Shown: piece by piece, positions 1 to 11,052 of the stretch
Position numbering within the stretch: the stretch's first letter is position 1
How the letters are laid out: every line of letters begins with the position of its first letter
Assembly: GCF_958979055.1 (NCBI RefSeq)
Contig: NC_084887.1
Coordinates: 39,311,120-39,375,119, forward strand
Length of the DNA stretch: 64,000 nucleotides
Reading direction: 5' to 3'
Origin: Alnus glutinosa
Lineage: Eukaryota; Streptophyta; Magnoliopsida; Fagales; Betulaceae
Made by a program: the position numbers and the translations under genes
The notes under the pieces: generated by a model
The model's database searches: none
Seen by the model: only the letters and a program-made list of their open reading frames with translations
Told to the model about the DNA's origin: nothing

Positions 1-175
1 GGTATTCGTAATTTTTAAAAAACAAATAAGATTTTGTTAAATTTTTGCTCATTTTATTTTAAGAAGTCAAATCATTTAAACATTTTTTTCAACTTTATTT
101 TACCTTGAAATTTGTACTAAATTATAATTGAATTTAGATTTCAAAAAATCGAACATCCAAGCGTGTTATTTTTAG
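1..175. other. AT-rich left edge, no gene seen
   Basis: AT-rich sequence with homopolymer runs. I see no reading frame, RNA gene or repeat border here. It ends where the terminal inverted repeat of the MULE-like element begins. Confidence 0.6.
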
Positions 176-1480
176 GGATAATTGCACCACTGGTCTCTGG
201 GTTAGCCTAAATTACGAATCATTCTATGTGGTATAAAAAGTTTATGGAAGATCTTTGTGGTAAACTGTAATTATAAATCATTCACTAAACTCGTTTTCCT
301 CCAATCAAGTTAACAGAGTCCGTTAGTTTGTCACGTCATACCCAATAGAAAATCGACACATGTATATTACAATAAAAAAAATATAAAAATGTTAAAAATA
401 TAAATAAATAAAACTTAAAAACTAAAATAGTGAATAGGTGACTACCGATTGGGCAGCCACCCCAAAGGCATCTAGGGGTGGCTCAAAAGCTTACCCCAGC
501 CCTTGGAAGTGGCGCGCGGCCACCCCTAAATGGGTAGCTGCCCAACCAGCAGCCATCTTTTCACTATTTTTTAAATTTTTTTTATAAAAAATAATAATTT
601 TAAAGTTTTATTTATTTATATTTTTAATATATTTATATTTTTAATTGTAATTGACACGTGTCGATTTTTTATTGAGTATGACGTGGCAAACTAACGGATT
701 CTGTTAACTTGGTGGACAGAAAAACGAGTTCAGAGAGTGATTTGTAATTATAGTTCACTATAAAGACCATTCATGAACTTTTTATACTACAGAGAGTGAT
801 TCGTAATTTAGGCTAACTCCATTGACTAGTGGTGTAATTGTAGCGCCCCAGATTTTAAGACATAAAATATAATGCCTTAAAATAGAAATTTAAGACTAAT
901 TAATAAATGCAAAAGAATATATAAATATTTATGAAAATAAATATTCATTAGTATTTGAATATTTATAAGATGGAATAATCATTTAAAAGCACAGTTACAT
1001 TTCTAGTTGATTAAATGAACCAACTGGATCGTAAAAATATAAGAGATTAGAAATATATAGGATAAAACGCAAAATGGGGGATCAATTGCCCTATCGATTG
1101 ATACCTAGTAACTACGATCGTTTGACCTAGCGATCGTTACCCATGAGCTAATGCTTGATCGCCAGTTCTTGCCGATCGATCCCCTAGAATTGCAAAGTAC
1201 AGCAGCACCGATCACCTTTACTTTAATATTTACCAAAACTCATTATTTCTTTGTTGAGTCGACTACCCAACTGCTGCTATCCCAGCCCGTGCTCAATTCT
1301 GAGCCCAATCGATCCAAGCCACTCGAGCTTCTATATATAGAAAGGCCCTCTTCACTCGTTCACACACAACCTTCCTCCTTCTCTGCTTTTCTCTCTTGCA
1401 GGAAGCTAATTCATTCTCTGCAATTTTCTTCTCTTGGCTCTATAAAACCAAAAGAATTCTCTTATTTTCTCTTCTTTTCG

Positions 1481-2056
1481 TGATGTAGGACAATCCGAGG
1501 ATGCGCCTCGGAAGGTTGACAATGTCGTCTCGGATTGACCTCGGATAATATCTGAGACGAAATGTCAGGATCCACACCGAACCGAGATGTACCGACATTT
1601 GCCTCTGTCTAATGCCGCGATCCCACCGTATCAAATAACCGAGACCCAGCTCGGTAAATCAAGGTGGAAGATTTCTGGGAAGAAGCAGCCGAGCCGATTT
1701 TCTGGAAAGAAACAGCCGAGCAGATTTTCTGGAGATTTCGTGCGGAAATCGTGGAAGAGTTGTTGATTTCCTTATTTTATTTTTATAATTATTTTGTAGT
1801 ACTTTTCCTTAAATTTTGGGATTCCCCTTGACCATCAAATCTCTCTCATTAATGAGGATTTGATGACAACTTTTATTTATTATTTATTTCCTTTTACAAG
1901 CCTTAAAGCTTCACTATAAAAGGGAAACAATGTAAGAATGATGATTATTATTGATTATCATTAAATGAATGTTTGATTTTCCTCTTCAGCTTGCGAGTTG
2001 AACTTTGTGTTTGAGAACACAGCTTCTCTTCACTTCTATCCGTCTGCGCTACGTCA
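1481..2056 (+). repeat. 5' LTR of the gypsy element (576 bp)
   Basis: Direct repeat of 6565-7191, with TG...CA ends. A TATA-like CTATAAAAGG lies near 1912, upstream of the likely R region. The TTTCG duplication lies immediately to the left. Confidence 0.92.
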
Positions 2057-2058
2057 AT

Positions 2059-2070
2059 TGGTATCAGAGC
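2059..2070 (+). other. Primer binding site, initiator tRNA-Met type
   Basis: TGGTATCAGAGC starts two bases after the 5' LTR ends. It is the standard plant initiator-tRNA primer site. Confidence 0.9.
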
Positions 2071-2088
2071 CTTGACTATCCTGGTTTG

Positions 2089-3221
2089 ATGGCAAGAGAC
2101 GGAAACGACGGCAACCACTCTGACGGCGAAGAACGTGGAGTGCAGGCCCTTTGGGTAGCCATAGACACCCGTGATCAACAACTTCTCCGTATGGAACGCA
2201 CACTCGAAGCGTTACAGCAAGCAGTTGCCAAACTGGGCGTTGACGGAAACCGGAACCATGAACCCCTTCGGAATCGCACCTACGAAGAGGCTCGTGGCCA
2301 TCCCGGCGGAGAACGTGGTCCTGGACCTCGACGAAGGCATCAACCCTTCGAAGAGTCATCTAATGAGGAGGAAGACCACCTCCGGGAAGGAGAAGGCGAT
2401 AGAAGAAGGCCGGAAAATGCCCACAGTTTCCGGGTAAAAATTGACCTTCATAATTTTAATGGTTATCTCCACGTCGAGAACTTCCTTGATTGGATTCTCG
2501 AGGTAGAGAATTTCTTTATTACATGCAGACTCCAGAGGCTCAACAAGTGAAATTGGTGGCGTACAAGTTGCGTGGAGGGGCATCAACCTGGTGGGAACAA
2601 ACGCAGTGCAACCGGAGAATGCAAGGAAAACAATCGGTTCGGACATGGTTAAAAATGAAGAAGTTGATGAAGGCTCGGTTCTTACCCCCAGACTATGAGC
2701 AAATGTTATACCAGTAGTTCCAGAATTGCCGACAGGGAACTCGGACAATTATGGATTATACCGAGGAGTTCTATCGGTTGGACTCTCGAAACAATCTAAC
2801 CAAGACAGAGGGGCAGCAAGTAGCACTGTATATTGGTGGGTTGCGCATGGCCATTGAAGATCAAGTCTCATTACATATGGTGTGGACTTTGTCCGTGGTT
2901 ATGAACCTAGCCATGAAGATTGAGTCGCAGATGGCCCGACACTCGGGTCGGTCAGAAGCCTTCAGGCAGTCCGAGAAAAGGGGAGAACCAACGATTGTAT
3001 CGAACCCTCAACAAAGCTCACAGCCCCGAAGGTTTATGGGTGAAAGCAGTAACACCCAGGCAGCGAAAGGAGTGTCATTTCCAGCTCAGGAAAAGGGAGT
3101 TGGCGGAAGTAGCAAGAACCCATACGTCAAGCCTATTCTCAGTAAATGTTTCAGGTGTGGCCAACTAGGTCACCGATCCAATGAATGCTCGAGACGACGT
3201 CCGGTAAATACTATGGAATAA
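2089..3221 (+). pseudogene. gypsy gag, frameshifted
   Basis: The start is taken at the ATG of 2089, after the primer site (MARDGNDG...); an upstream in-frame ATG at 2005 lies inside the LTR. The reading frame breaks near 2520-2550 and continues one frame over, through the capsid-like segment (GGASTWWEQ region) and a further stop at 2715-2717. A CCHC zinc knuckle (CFRCGQLGHRSNEC) lies at 3147-3188 near the end. A TAA at 3219-3221 separates gag from the protease segment, which continues in the same frame. Gag would package the element RNA into virus-like particles in the cytoplasm. The breaks make it non-functional. Confidence 0.85.
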
Positions 3222-3968
3222 GTGGAAGGAGTCTTACCCGAGGATTCGGTAGAGACCGAGGAGGATGAACTCGGTGAATATGAAGGAGGAGAATTCACCA
3301 AAGGTGACAACGGAGAGTTCGTCAATTGCATAGTCCAGAGAGTGATGTTAGCTCTGAAGTTCGAAGAACGGACGCAGCAACACAACATCTTCAAAACCCG
3401 ATGTACTATCAATCAGAAGGTGTGCAATCTGATTATAGATAGTGGGAGCTGGGAGAATATTGTCTCTCGGAAATTAATTGACACGTTGCAACTAAAAACC
3501 GAGAAGCACCCAAGTCCCTACACAATCAATTGGATCAAGAAAGGAGCCGAGACGAGAGTCACGAACACTTGCCGATTGCCTATCTCAATCGGGCAGTCGT
3601 ACCGAGACGAGGTTCAATGCGATATTGTATACATGGATGCCTGCCATGTTTTGATGGGACGACTGTGGCAATACGATGTAGACGCCACGTATAAAGGTCG
3701 GGACAATGTCTACCTCTTTTGGTGGCATGGAAAGAAGATTATATTAGTACCAGTTGGTACTAATACCACACCTCAAAGTCGTACCACGGCGATCAAACCG
3801 TCTTTCCTTACCCTCGGAGAAACAGAGTTTATGCAGGAATTGAAAACTGCCGAGACAATTCTAACTATGGTAGTTAAGGGTGTCAAGTCGGAATCAAAGG
3901 CATATATTCCTAAGTTAATTCAGCCGATGTTGGATGAGTATGGGGATCTTGTACCGGCTGAATCATAG
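3222..3968 (+). pseudogene. gypsy aspartic protease segment
   Basis: This continues in the gag frame after the TAA, so it was part of one polyprotein. The retropepsin active-site region is IIDSGSWENIVS: DSG is intact, but the following residue is S where A is usual. A conserved hydrophobic strand with the motif CHVLMGRLWQYD follows, as in plant gypsy proteases. A stop at 3966-3968 interrupts the link to reverse transcriptase. Cleavage of Gag-Pol would be its role if intact. Confidence 0.85.
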
Positions 3969-4052
3969 ACCGAGTTACCTCCCATTAGGGACATTCAGCA
4001 CCAGATTTACTTAGTTCCGGGAGCAAGTCTTCCTAATCTCCCCCACTATCGA

Positions 4053-5052
4053 ATGAGCCCCGAGGAGCATAAGATCCTCCGAGAGCAAGTAGAGGATCTG
4101 ATCCGAAAGGGTCTGATCAAGGAGAGCTTGAGTCCTTGCGCTGTGTCAGAGTTACTGATTCCAAAAAAAAAAAGATGGAAGCTGGAGGATGTTATTGACA
4201 GCCGAGCTATCAACAAAATCACGGTGAAGTATCGGTTCCCCATTCCAAGGCTACATGATATGCTCGATATGTTAGCAGGGGCAAAGGTCTTTTCAAAACT
4301 TGACATATGCAACGGCTATCACCAAATTCAGATCCGACCTGGGGATGAATGGAAGACAGCATTCAAGATGAAAGAATGTCTGTATAAGTGGCTGGTGATG
4401 CCATTTGGACTCTCGAATGCACCGAGCACATTCATGCGGGTGATGAACCAAATGCTGAAGCCTTTCATCGGTAAATTCGTTGTAGTTTATTTCGATGATA
4501 TTCTGATTTATAGCCATTAGCCAAAATACCGAGGAGCACCTGGAGCAGGTTCGAGAAGTTTTGGGTGTGCTGAGGGACAACAAGCTATACCTTAATCTGA
4601 AGAAATGCACTTTCCTCATAGACAAGTTGCTTTTCCTCGGATTTATTGTAGGTGCCGAGGGCATACAAGTAGATGAGGAGAAGGTCCGAGTCATTCGAGA
4701 ATGGTCGACGCCCACTACAGTCGGGCAAATCCGAAGCTTTTACGGCCTAGCCACCTTCTACCGAAGGTTCATTCGGAATTTCAGCTGCTTAGTAGCTCCA
4801 ATTATCGAGTGTTTGAAGAAAGGGCAGTTTCGATGGGGAGAAGAGTAGGAAGCCAGTTTTGCCATGATTAAAGAGCGACTTTCAACAGCCCCGATCCTAG
4901 CTTTACCCGACTTCGAAAAGTTATTTGAAGTAGATTGTGATGCTTCCATTGTGGGAATTGGAGCAGTATTGTCCCAAGAAGGTCGGCCAATAGAGTTATT
5001 CAGTGAAAAGTTGAATGAAGCTCGGCGGAAGTGGACGACTGTCGACCTATGA
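4053..5052 (+). pseudogene. gypsy reverse transcriptase / RNase H
   Basis: RT palm motifs are visible: [24 protein letters not shown] and the catalytic YFDDILIYS at about 4485-4512. A TAG at 4518-4520 follows directly and the frame then shifts. RT thumb/connection sequence resumes from 4561 ([27 protein letters not shown]). After another stop (TAG at 4846-4848), the RNase H start ([19 protein letters not shown]) runs to 5052. The remainder of RNase H, 5053-5460, is recognisable only in fragments across frames. Broken, so non-functional. Confidence 0.88.
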
Positions 5053-5469
5053 GCTTGATTTTTACGCAGTGATCCGAGCCCTAAAGCATTGGGAACATTA
5101 TCTGATATATCTCTATACAGTGATCACCAAGCTCTGAAGTTTGTCAACACACATAACACTTTGAATCGGATGCATGCCCGGTGGATTGCTTTCATGCAGA
5201 AGTTTACTTTTGTGTTGAAACACAAGTCCGGAAAACAGAACAAGGTGGAAGACGCCTTGAGTTGACGTTCGGCTTTACTCGTGACCTTACAGTCCGAGAT
5301 AACAAGCTTAGAGCACTTGCGAGCTCTATACGCTGAAGACGAGGATTTTAAGGAAGATTGGGAGAAATGCATGTCGATGCAACCAAACACCGACTTCCAC
5401 ATCCAAGAGGGATATCTGTTTCGAGGAAATCAACTTTGTATTCCCTGAACCTCACTGCGTGAACAGCTA

Positions 5470-6492
5470 ATGCGGGAGTTGCATGGAGGAGGACTCGGTG
5501 GTCATGTGGGCCGGGACAAAACTATTTCATTAGTCTCGGATCGGTATTATTGGCCACAACGCAGGCGAGATGTCAGCAAATTTGTATCAAAGTGCCCTGT
5601 GTGTCAGACCGAGAAAGGAAGTTCACAAAATACCGGACTCTACACCACGCTGCCAGTGCCCGAGAACATTTGGGAAGACCTAAGCATGGATTTTGTGCTT
5701 GGACTTCCGAGGACCCAACGAGGTATGAACTCAATCTTTGTGGTTGTAGATCGGTTCTCCAAAATGGCACACTTTATTCCTTGTAGGAAGACCTCGAATG
5801 CTTCCCATGCAGCTCATCTCTTCTTTAGAGAAGTTGTTCGGTTACACAGTGTGCCCAAGACCGTCACCTCGGACTGCGATGTAAAGTTCCTTAGCCACTT
5901 CTGGAGGACTCTATGGCGAAGATTCGATACCTCTCTCAATTACAGCAGCACTTGTCATCCACAGACTGACGGACAAACCGAGGTGACCAACCGTACTCTC
6001 GAAAATATGCTTAGGTGTGTTTTCCAAGATAAACCGAAGCAGTGGGACATCAACCTTACTCAAGTTGAGTTCACCTTCAACTGTATGAGTAACCGATCCA
6101 CAGGCAAGTCACCTTTTGAGATTGTCTACACCAAACCTCCGAAGCATGCTCTTGACTTGGTTCCTCTCCCAAAGTTGCCGGGATTGAATGTTGCAGCCGA
6201 GCATATGGCTGACCGAGTGCAACAGATCCATGAAGAGATGCGTCTGAATCTGGAACAGGCGAATGACAAATACAAAGGTGCCGCCGATTTAAAACGGAGA
6301 GCAAAGATTTTCCACGAAGGTGATTTGGTAATGGCGCATCTGCGCAAGAACCGCTTTCCAGCCGGAACCTATGGCAAACTGAAGAGCCGAAAGTACGGGC
6401 CATTTTGGATTAAGAGGAAGATAAACGATAATGCTTATGTGGTGGAACTTCCCGAGGATATGGCCATTTTCCAACACTTTCAATGTGGCTGA
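5470..6492 (+). pseudogene. gypsy integrase
   Basis: This is the longest open stretch of the element (340 codons). The zinc-binding HHCC region has H5, H13, C41 and C44 ([10 protein letters not shown]). The catalytic core has the first Asp in MDFVLGLP, the second in the TSDCDVKF block (normally SDRD, here Arg to Cys) and Glu in NRTLEN. The C-terminal [19 protein letters not shown] block follows. A one-base shift near 6480 moves the tail [13 protein letters not shown] to another frame, and that frame runs on into the 3' LTR. The Arg/Cys change next to the catalytic Asp and the shift indicate decay. Confidence 0.9.
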
Positions 6493-6564
6493 CCTATTTG
6501 CCTACCATCCCGACGAGCCACTTTACGCTAACTCGAGGACGAGTTTTCTTGAAAAAGGAGAGAC

Positions 6565-7191
6565 TGATGTAGGACAATCTGAGGATGCGCCTCAGAAGGT
6601 TTACAATGTCGTCTCGGATTGACCTCAGATAATGATGCGCCTCGGAAGGTTGACAATGTCGTCTCGGATTGACCTCGGATAATTTCTGATACGAAATGTC
6701 AAGATCCACACCGAACTGAGATGTACCAACATTTGCCTCGGTCTAATGCCGCGATCCCACCATATCAAATAACCAAGACCCAACTCGGTAAATCAAGGTG
6801 GAAGATTTATGCGGAAGAAGTAGCCGAACAGATTTTCTGAAAAGAAACAGCCGAGCGGATTTTCTGGAGATTTCGTGCGAAAATTGTGGAAGAGTTGTTG
6901 ATTTCCTTATTTTATTTTTATAATCATTTTGTAGTACTTTTCCTTAAATTTTGGGATTCCCCTTGACCATCAAATCTCTCTCATTAATGAGGATTTGATG
7001 ACAATTTTTATTTATTATTTATTTCCTTTTACAAGCCTTAAAGCTTCACTATAAAAGGGAAACAATGTAAGAATGATGATTATTATTGATTATCATTGAA
7101 TGAATGTTTGATTTTCCTCTTCAGCTTGTGAGTTGAACTTTGTGTTTGAGAACACAGCTTCTCTTCACTTCTATCCGCCTGCGCTATGTCA
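6565..7191 (+). repeat. 3' LTR of the gypsy element (627 bp, internal 51-bp duplication)
   Basis: Matches the 5' LTR except for a tandem duplication near its start. The block from GATGCGCCTC to TCGGATAAT occurs twice (about 6583-6633 and 6634-6684), which accounts exactly for the 51-bp length difference. Confidence 0.92.
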
Positions 7192-7607
7192 TTTCGGTTC
7201 AGTGCAAATCAGAGCAGGAAAGAGGATTCTCTCCATCTCCTTTTCCTCTTGGTGCAGCAAACTCTCGTCTCGGATCTCTTCTTCTCCTTCCTTCTTTCTT
7301 CTTATCCTTCTCTTCCTCTCTGCTTCGGCCATAACAAGAAGCACTCTTCCCTCTCTTTCGGTCCTCTGTAGCAAGTAGGAGCTGTAGAAACTCCTAGTTT
7401 CTCTCCCAAAACAGCAGTGGGTTGCAGCATAAATCTCTCAAATCTCTCGGCTTAGTTCAATAGAAACAGAGGAAGAAGAAAACTCTTTCTTCTCTCCCTT
7501 TCACTTTCGGTTCAAAAACAGAAAAACAGTTAAGAAACTCTTTCCCTGTGTTTCTCCTTCCCTCTTTCTCAGTTCTTCAGTCAGCAAAGCTTAAAAACAT
7601 TAAGCTT

Positions 7608-7613
<6 letters not shown>

Positions 7614-7695
<82 letters not shown>
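7614..7695 (+). repeat. (CT)n microsatellite
   Basis: About 40 uninterrupted CT units inside the CT-rich part of the solo LTR. Confidence 0.95.
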
Positions 7696-7699
<4 letters not shown>

Positions 7700-7937
7700 T
7701 TTTAAACTCGGCCCAGTTGTGGTTTAACCCACCTATGTTGTAGGAAAAGCAAAGAAAAGGAAGAAGAGGTATGCTCTCTTTCCCTCTCTTCCGGGTTACA
7801 ACAGAGAACAAAGGATCCTCTCCATCTAAGTAACTCTCTCTCGGCCTAGGTGCAGAAAAAAATAAAGAAAAGGAAAAGATAAAAGAAAAGAAAATAGAAT
7901 CTCTCTCTCTCTGAGCTGCGCAGTGGTGAGTTTCTAA

Positions 7938-8901
7938 TGGTCTGTTTGGTTCGAATATTATTCAATATTCGAAAACCCGCAACCCGCATCCAAGTGGAAT
8001 AAAACCCGACAGCCGTTTGCATATGGTTTAAATGTTTTTGAATTTCAAGGTGAAACGTGAAATGACAGAGGAAGAGGCGTGGCTTTTGAGTTTTGTAGCA
8101 TTAAATGCTACTTTGAAAGGCTGTTTAGTAGCATATTTTTTTAAAAAATAAAAATAAAAAAGTAAACCAAAAAAAATTAATTTTGCTTTTTTAAAGACAA
8201 ATAGGAAAACGGGGTGGCTCGCGTCCACCCCAGGGGTCGGGGGGTGGTTTGCAGGCCACCCCACAACCCCCTGGGGGTGGCTTTCGAGCCACCCCAAATC
8301 TTCAGGCCACCCCTCTTGGGGCCGGGGGTGGCTGCGCGGCTACCCCCAGTGGCTTGGGGGTAGCTTTCGGGCCACCCCAAATGGATTTCAGGGTGGCCCG
8401 AAAGCCACCCCTGGGGGGTTGGGGGGTGGCGCGTGGCCACCCCCAGGGGCCAACCACCCTAGAGGTGGCGCGGGCCACCTCTAGGGGTGGCTCGCAGGCC
8501 AACCCCCCTCCCCAAGGGGGTGCCCCAAAACACTGTATTTTCTTCTTTTATTTTTTTTTTAAAAAATAAAAATAAAAATAAAGTTTAGTTTTTTTAGTTT
8601 TTAATTTTAATTTTTTTATAGTTTTTTTTATTATTAGTTTTAATAATTTTTTAAAAATTAACACTTATTTTCATAACATCAATCATTATACACAACTTTT
8701 CATACAATCCAATCATTTTCAATCACTTTTTACCATTATAAAACATTTTTTTTTTCAATCTCAAAAATTTAACACCCAAACACATATTCAAAAAGAATCT
8801 GAATTATATTTAATATCCAAACACATTTTCATTACCTTGAAATTCGCAAACAGATTTAGAATATTATTCATATTCGAAATATTCGATACCCAAACGGACC
8901 A
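7938..8901. mobile_element. PIF/Harbinger-like MITE with a GC-rich core
   Basis: The termini TGGTCTGTTTGGTTCGAATAT and ATATTCGATACCCAAACGGACCA are imperfect inverted repeats flanked by a 3-bp duplication TAA (7935-7937, 8902-8904), which is the PIF/Harbinger signature. It is 964 bp with AT-rich arms. From 8213 to 8525 there is a sharply different, very GC-rich core built from GCCACCCC/GGGGTGGC palindromes. The open frames across the core follow from base composition and are not genes. Confidence 0.82.
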
Positions 8902-10495
8902 TAAGAAAAACATATCTCATTTGATATTTTAAACAAATCTTATGTTATATTTTATAAGCTTTTATTATTTTTAAGTTTCAAAGTATACTAATGTTTTAAA
9001 GTGTGTTTTAAATAAGGTATTTTAAGTAGCATATTTAATTCATAAAAAATGTTGTTGTAATGTCCGAGTAAAATATAAGTGTTTTTTAAAGCGCCGTTAC
9101 TCCGCCTAAAATTCTAAAAGTATTTTTAGGCATTAATAACAATAATGCTATTATTCTGCCAATATTTTATAAGATTAAAATAAGGATTATTTATATTTAC
9201 ACCATTGTGCTATCCAGTTATTTCAAAAGGTAAAACTCATTATTTTACATTAATGAAGTCACTATGTTTTAATACTAATGCCGTAGTAATGCCAGTATAA
9301 AAATATGTGGACATACAACCGGTCTATTTTATATGTCGTCATAATGTCTAAATTTAAGTTAGAAGTCGAGAACAATAATAATGTTACAATATGATGTTTA
9401 GTAAATTATGCTAATCCATTGTTTTATGTAAATAATTGTGGAGTCATTATTTATGTGGATCTCTCTTTGAAACAGAAAATAGTAAGTATTAACATACATA
9501 CTGAGGATGATGCTGAATTCTTTAATATCATGTTTATGAGTTTATTTAGTGATTTGTATTTATTTAATTATATGCTTTATTTTGATTATATGGTGATATT
9601 GGTTTATGTAGTTTGTGATATCTGCTATATTTAATTATATGTGATTTGTTTGAGACTCTGCATATTTTATTGTTATGACTCATGAACTTGCTAACAAGTA
9701 GGACCGAAAATTTAAGTTCCAAGGCAAAGACCGAAGGTTTAAGTCCCAAGGCATCAATCATAAATAAATGATAAAATATGTGGTTAAAGTCCATGAAAAA
9801 TAAGTGGTTAAATTCCACGAAGACCGATGGTTAAAGTCAATGGCATCTATTTATGGTAAGATCGGATATGGTAAAATACCCACGACAATGATAAGACTGT
9901 ATCATGAGTTAAAATCTTACGGTATCTATCTATCCATCTATACATGATAAGACTGTATTTTGAGTTAGAGTTTCACGACATCTATAAATAAGGCTATGTG
10001 TGCATATAGATATGTTATTACATCATATTGTTGCATTGCATATAGTTAAATAAATCAGTACTTCATTATATTATTGAAGGCAGTTGACTCATTTGATTAC
10101 AGTACGAGATTATAGTAATAACCACAATCACATATATGTTCATGCAAGATGAGAGAAATGTCAGAATTACTAGAATTATTATGTTGATCTTGATATTTAT
10201 GAATGAGACTTTTAAGTATTTTTTTTAATATGTAATATTTTATAGTTAAAAAAAAAGAAGTAATATTTTATATGTTAGTTTGTACTATGTTAAAATAATG
10301 ATTATGTATTATTAATGCCGCATGTTGGCATGTTGTACATATGTTAATGTTTTGTATGTAATTATTATATGAGAACACGTTGGTCATATTTAAATATATA
10401 TTAAGGTTATTTGGCCAGCTCACACGACTAAATCGAAAATTTTTACTTAATTTTTTTTTTTTAAATAAAATAAAACGGGGCGTCAGTAATTATCC

Positions 10496-11052
10496 TTATA
10501 TTATATTTACCACGCTGTTGCCATAAAAGAAAAAGAGAAAAAGAAAAAGAAAAGAAAAGGGTAGGATAATAAATTAAAGGAAAAAGAACTCGAAGACCAG
10601 CATCAGCGGGAAGCCGAGATCGTTTGCGTAGTAGGCGCCAGATTGAAGCTGACCAGCACCGACATCTATCCCTAGATTGGTATGCCTTTTGGCGGAAGCA
10701 TCCTCGATCGAACAATTTGAAGAATTTCATTCATTTGCTACTTTTCTTATACTCTATTCATATTTGTAATCGTATCTCTGGGAAATTTCGTGTTCTGCTT
10801 GTATTGATATAGATTCGAATAAAGTTGGGGACTTTCATTACAAACGCTGTGCCTTTTCTAACATTTTTTTTTCGTCGTTTAGTTCTATTGTATGCAACTC
10901 AATTCTCATCCTCAACTCTGCTTCGGGTTGATCCCCTCATACAAGTTTTATTGTCCTGATAACTTTTGCTCTGGGGATTCCCTTTTTAGGGTTTGGCTGA
11001 GACTACATGTTTCTGATCTTCTGTTAACCGGGATCTTCTTCGATTTCAATCC
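10496..11052 (+). promoter_or_regulatory. Upstream region and probable 5' leader of RH41
   Basis: Sequence between the repeat nest and the helicase start codon. A purine-rich run (10526-10590) is followed by mixed sequence that looks like a transcribed leader. The repeat nest ends only about 560 bp before the ATG, so the promoter must be short or partly within the repeats. No start site can be assigned by eye. Confidence 0.4.

Larger units (their letters stand above)
1481..7191 (+). mobile_element. Ty3/gypsy LTR retrotransposon, full length, inactivated
   Basis: Both LTRs begin TGATGTAGGACAAT and end GCGCTA(C/T)GTCA, and the element is flanked by a perfect 5-bp duplication TTTCG (1476-1480 and 7192-7196). 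An initiator-Met-type primer site follows the 5' LTR and a purine-rich tract (6551-6564) precedes the 3' LTR. The order gag - protease - RT - RNase H - integrase is that of gypsy elements. The coding region has at least two in-frame stops and several frameshifts, so it cannot act autonomously. The LTRs differ by several percent by eye, apart from a 51-bp duplication in the 3' copy. The integrase tail resembles CRM-like chromoviruses, but clade is uncertain. Confidence 0.93.
839..10485 (+). mobile_element. Solo LTR of a gypsy element, ~3 kb once insertions are removed
   Basis: It starts TGTAGCGCCCCAGATTTT and ends ...AACGGGGCGTCA, complementary ends typical of Tekay/Del-type plant gypsy LTRs. 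It is flanked by a perfect 5-bp duplication GTAAT at 834-838 and 10486-10490. Subtracting the gypsy element (1481-7191 plus 5 bp) and the MITE (7938-8901 plus 3 bp) leaves 2,964 bp with no primer site and no coding domain, so it is read as a solo LTR. A TATA-like CTATATATAG near 1332 followed by a CT-rich stretch may be the old LTR promoter. Short degenerate repeats (GGTTAAAGTCCATGG-like) at about 9700-9960 are also seen in long gypsy LTRs. Clade assignment is an inference. Confidence 0.75.
176..10495. mobile_element. MULE-like foldback element, split by later insertions
   Basis: The left terminus (GGATAATTGCACCACTGG at 176) is mirrored by a right terminus that becomes visible only when the solo LTR at 839-10485 and one copy of its 5-bp duplication are removed. 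The right end then reads ...CCACTAGTGGTGTAAT followed by TATCC, ending at 10495. Each arm continues inward for over 100 bp (CTAAATTACGAATCA motif, ACTAACGGA/TCCGTTAGT, ACACGTGTC). A GC-rich core of GCCACCCC/GGGGTGGC palindromes lies at 451-553. The unsplit element would be about 670 bp with no coding capacity. The flanks resemble a degraded 9-10 bp duplication (6 of 10 positions). It is the same family as the element at 17547-18250, which has a perfect 10-bp duplication, hence the MULE-like call. Confidence 0.7.

Noticed and set aside
8177..8569. Gly/Pro/Thr-rich frames on both strands across the GC core
   Set aside because: Explained by palindromic GC-rich sequence inside a MITE; no domain or codon pattern of a gene.
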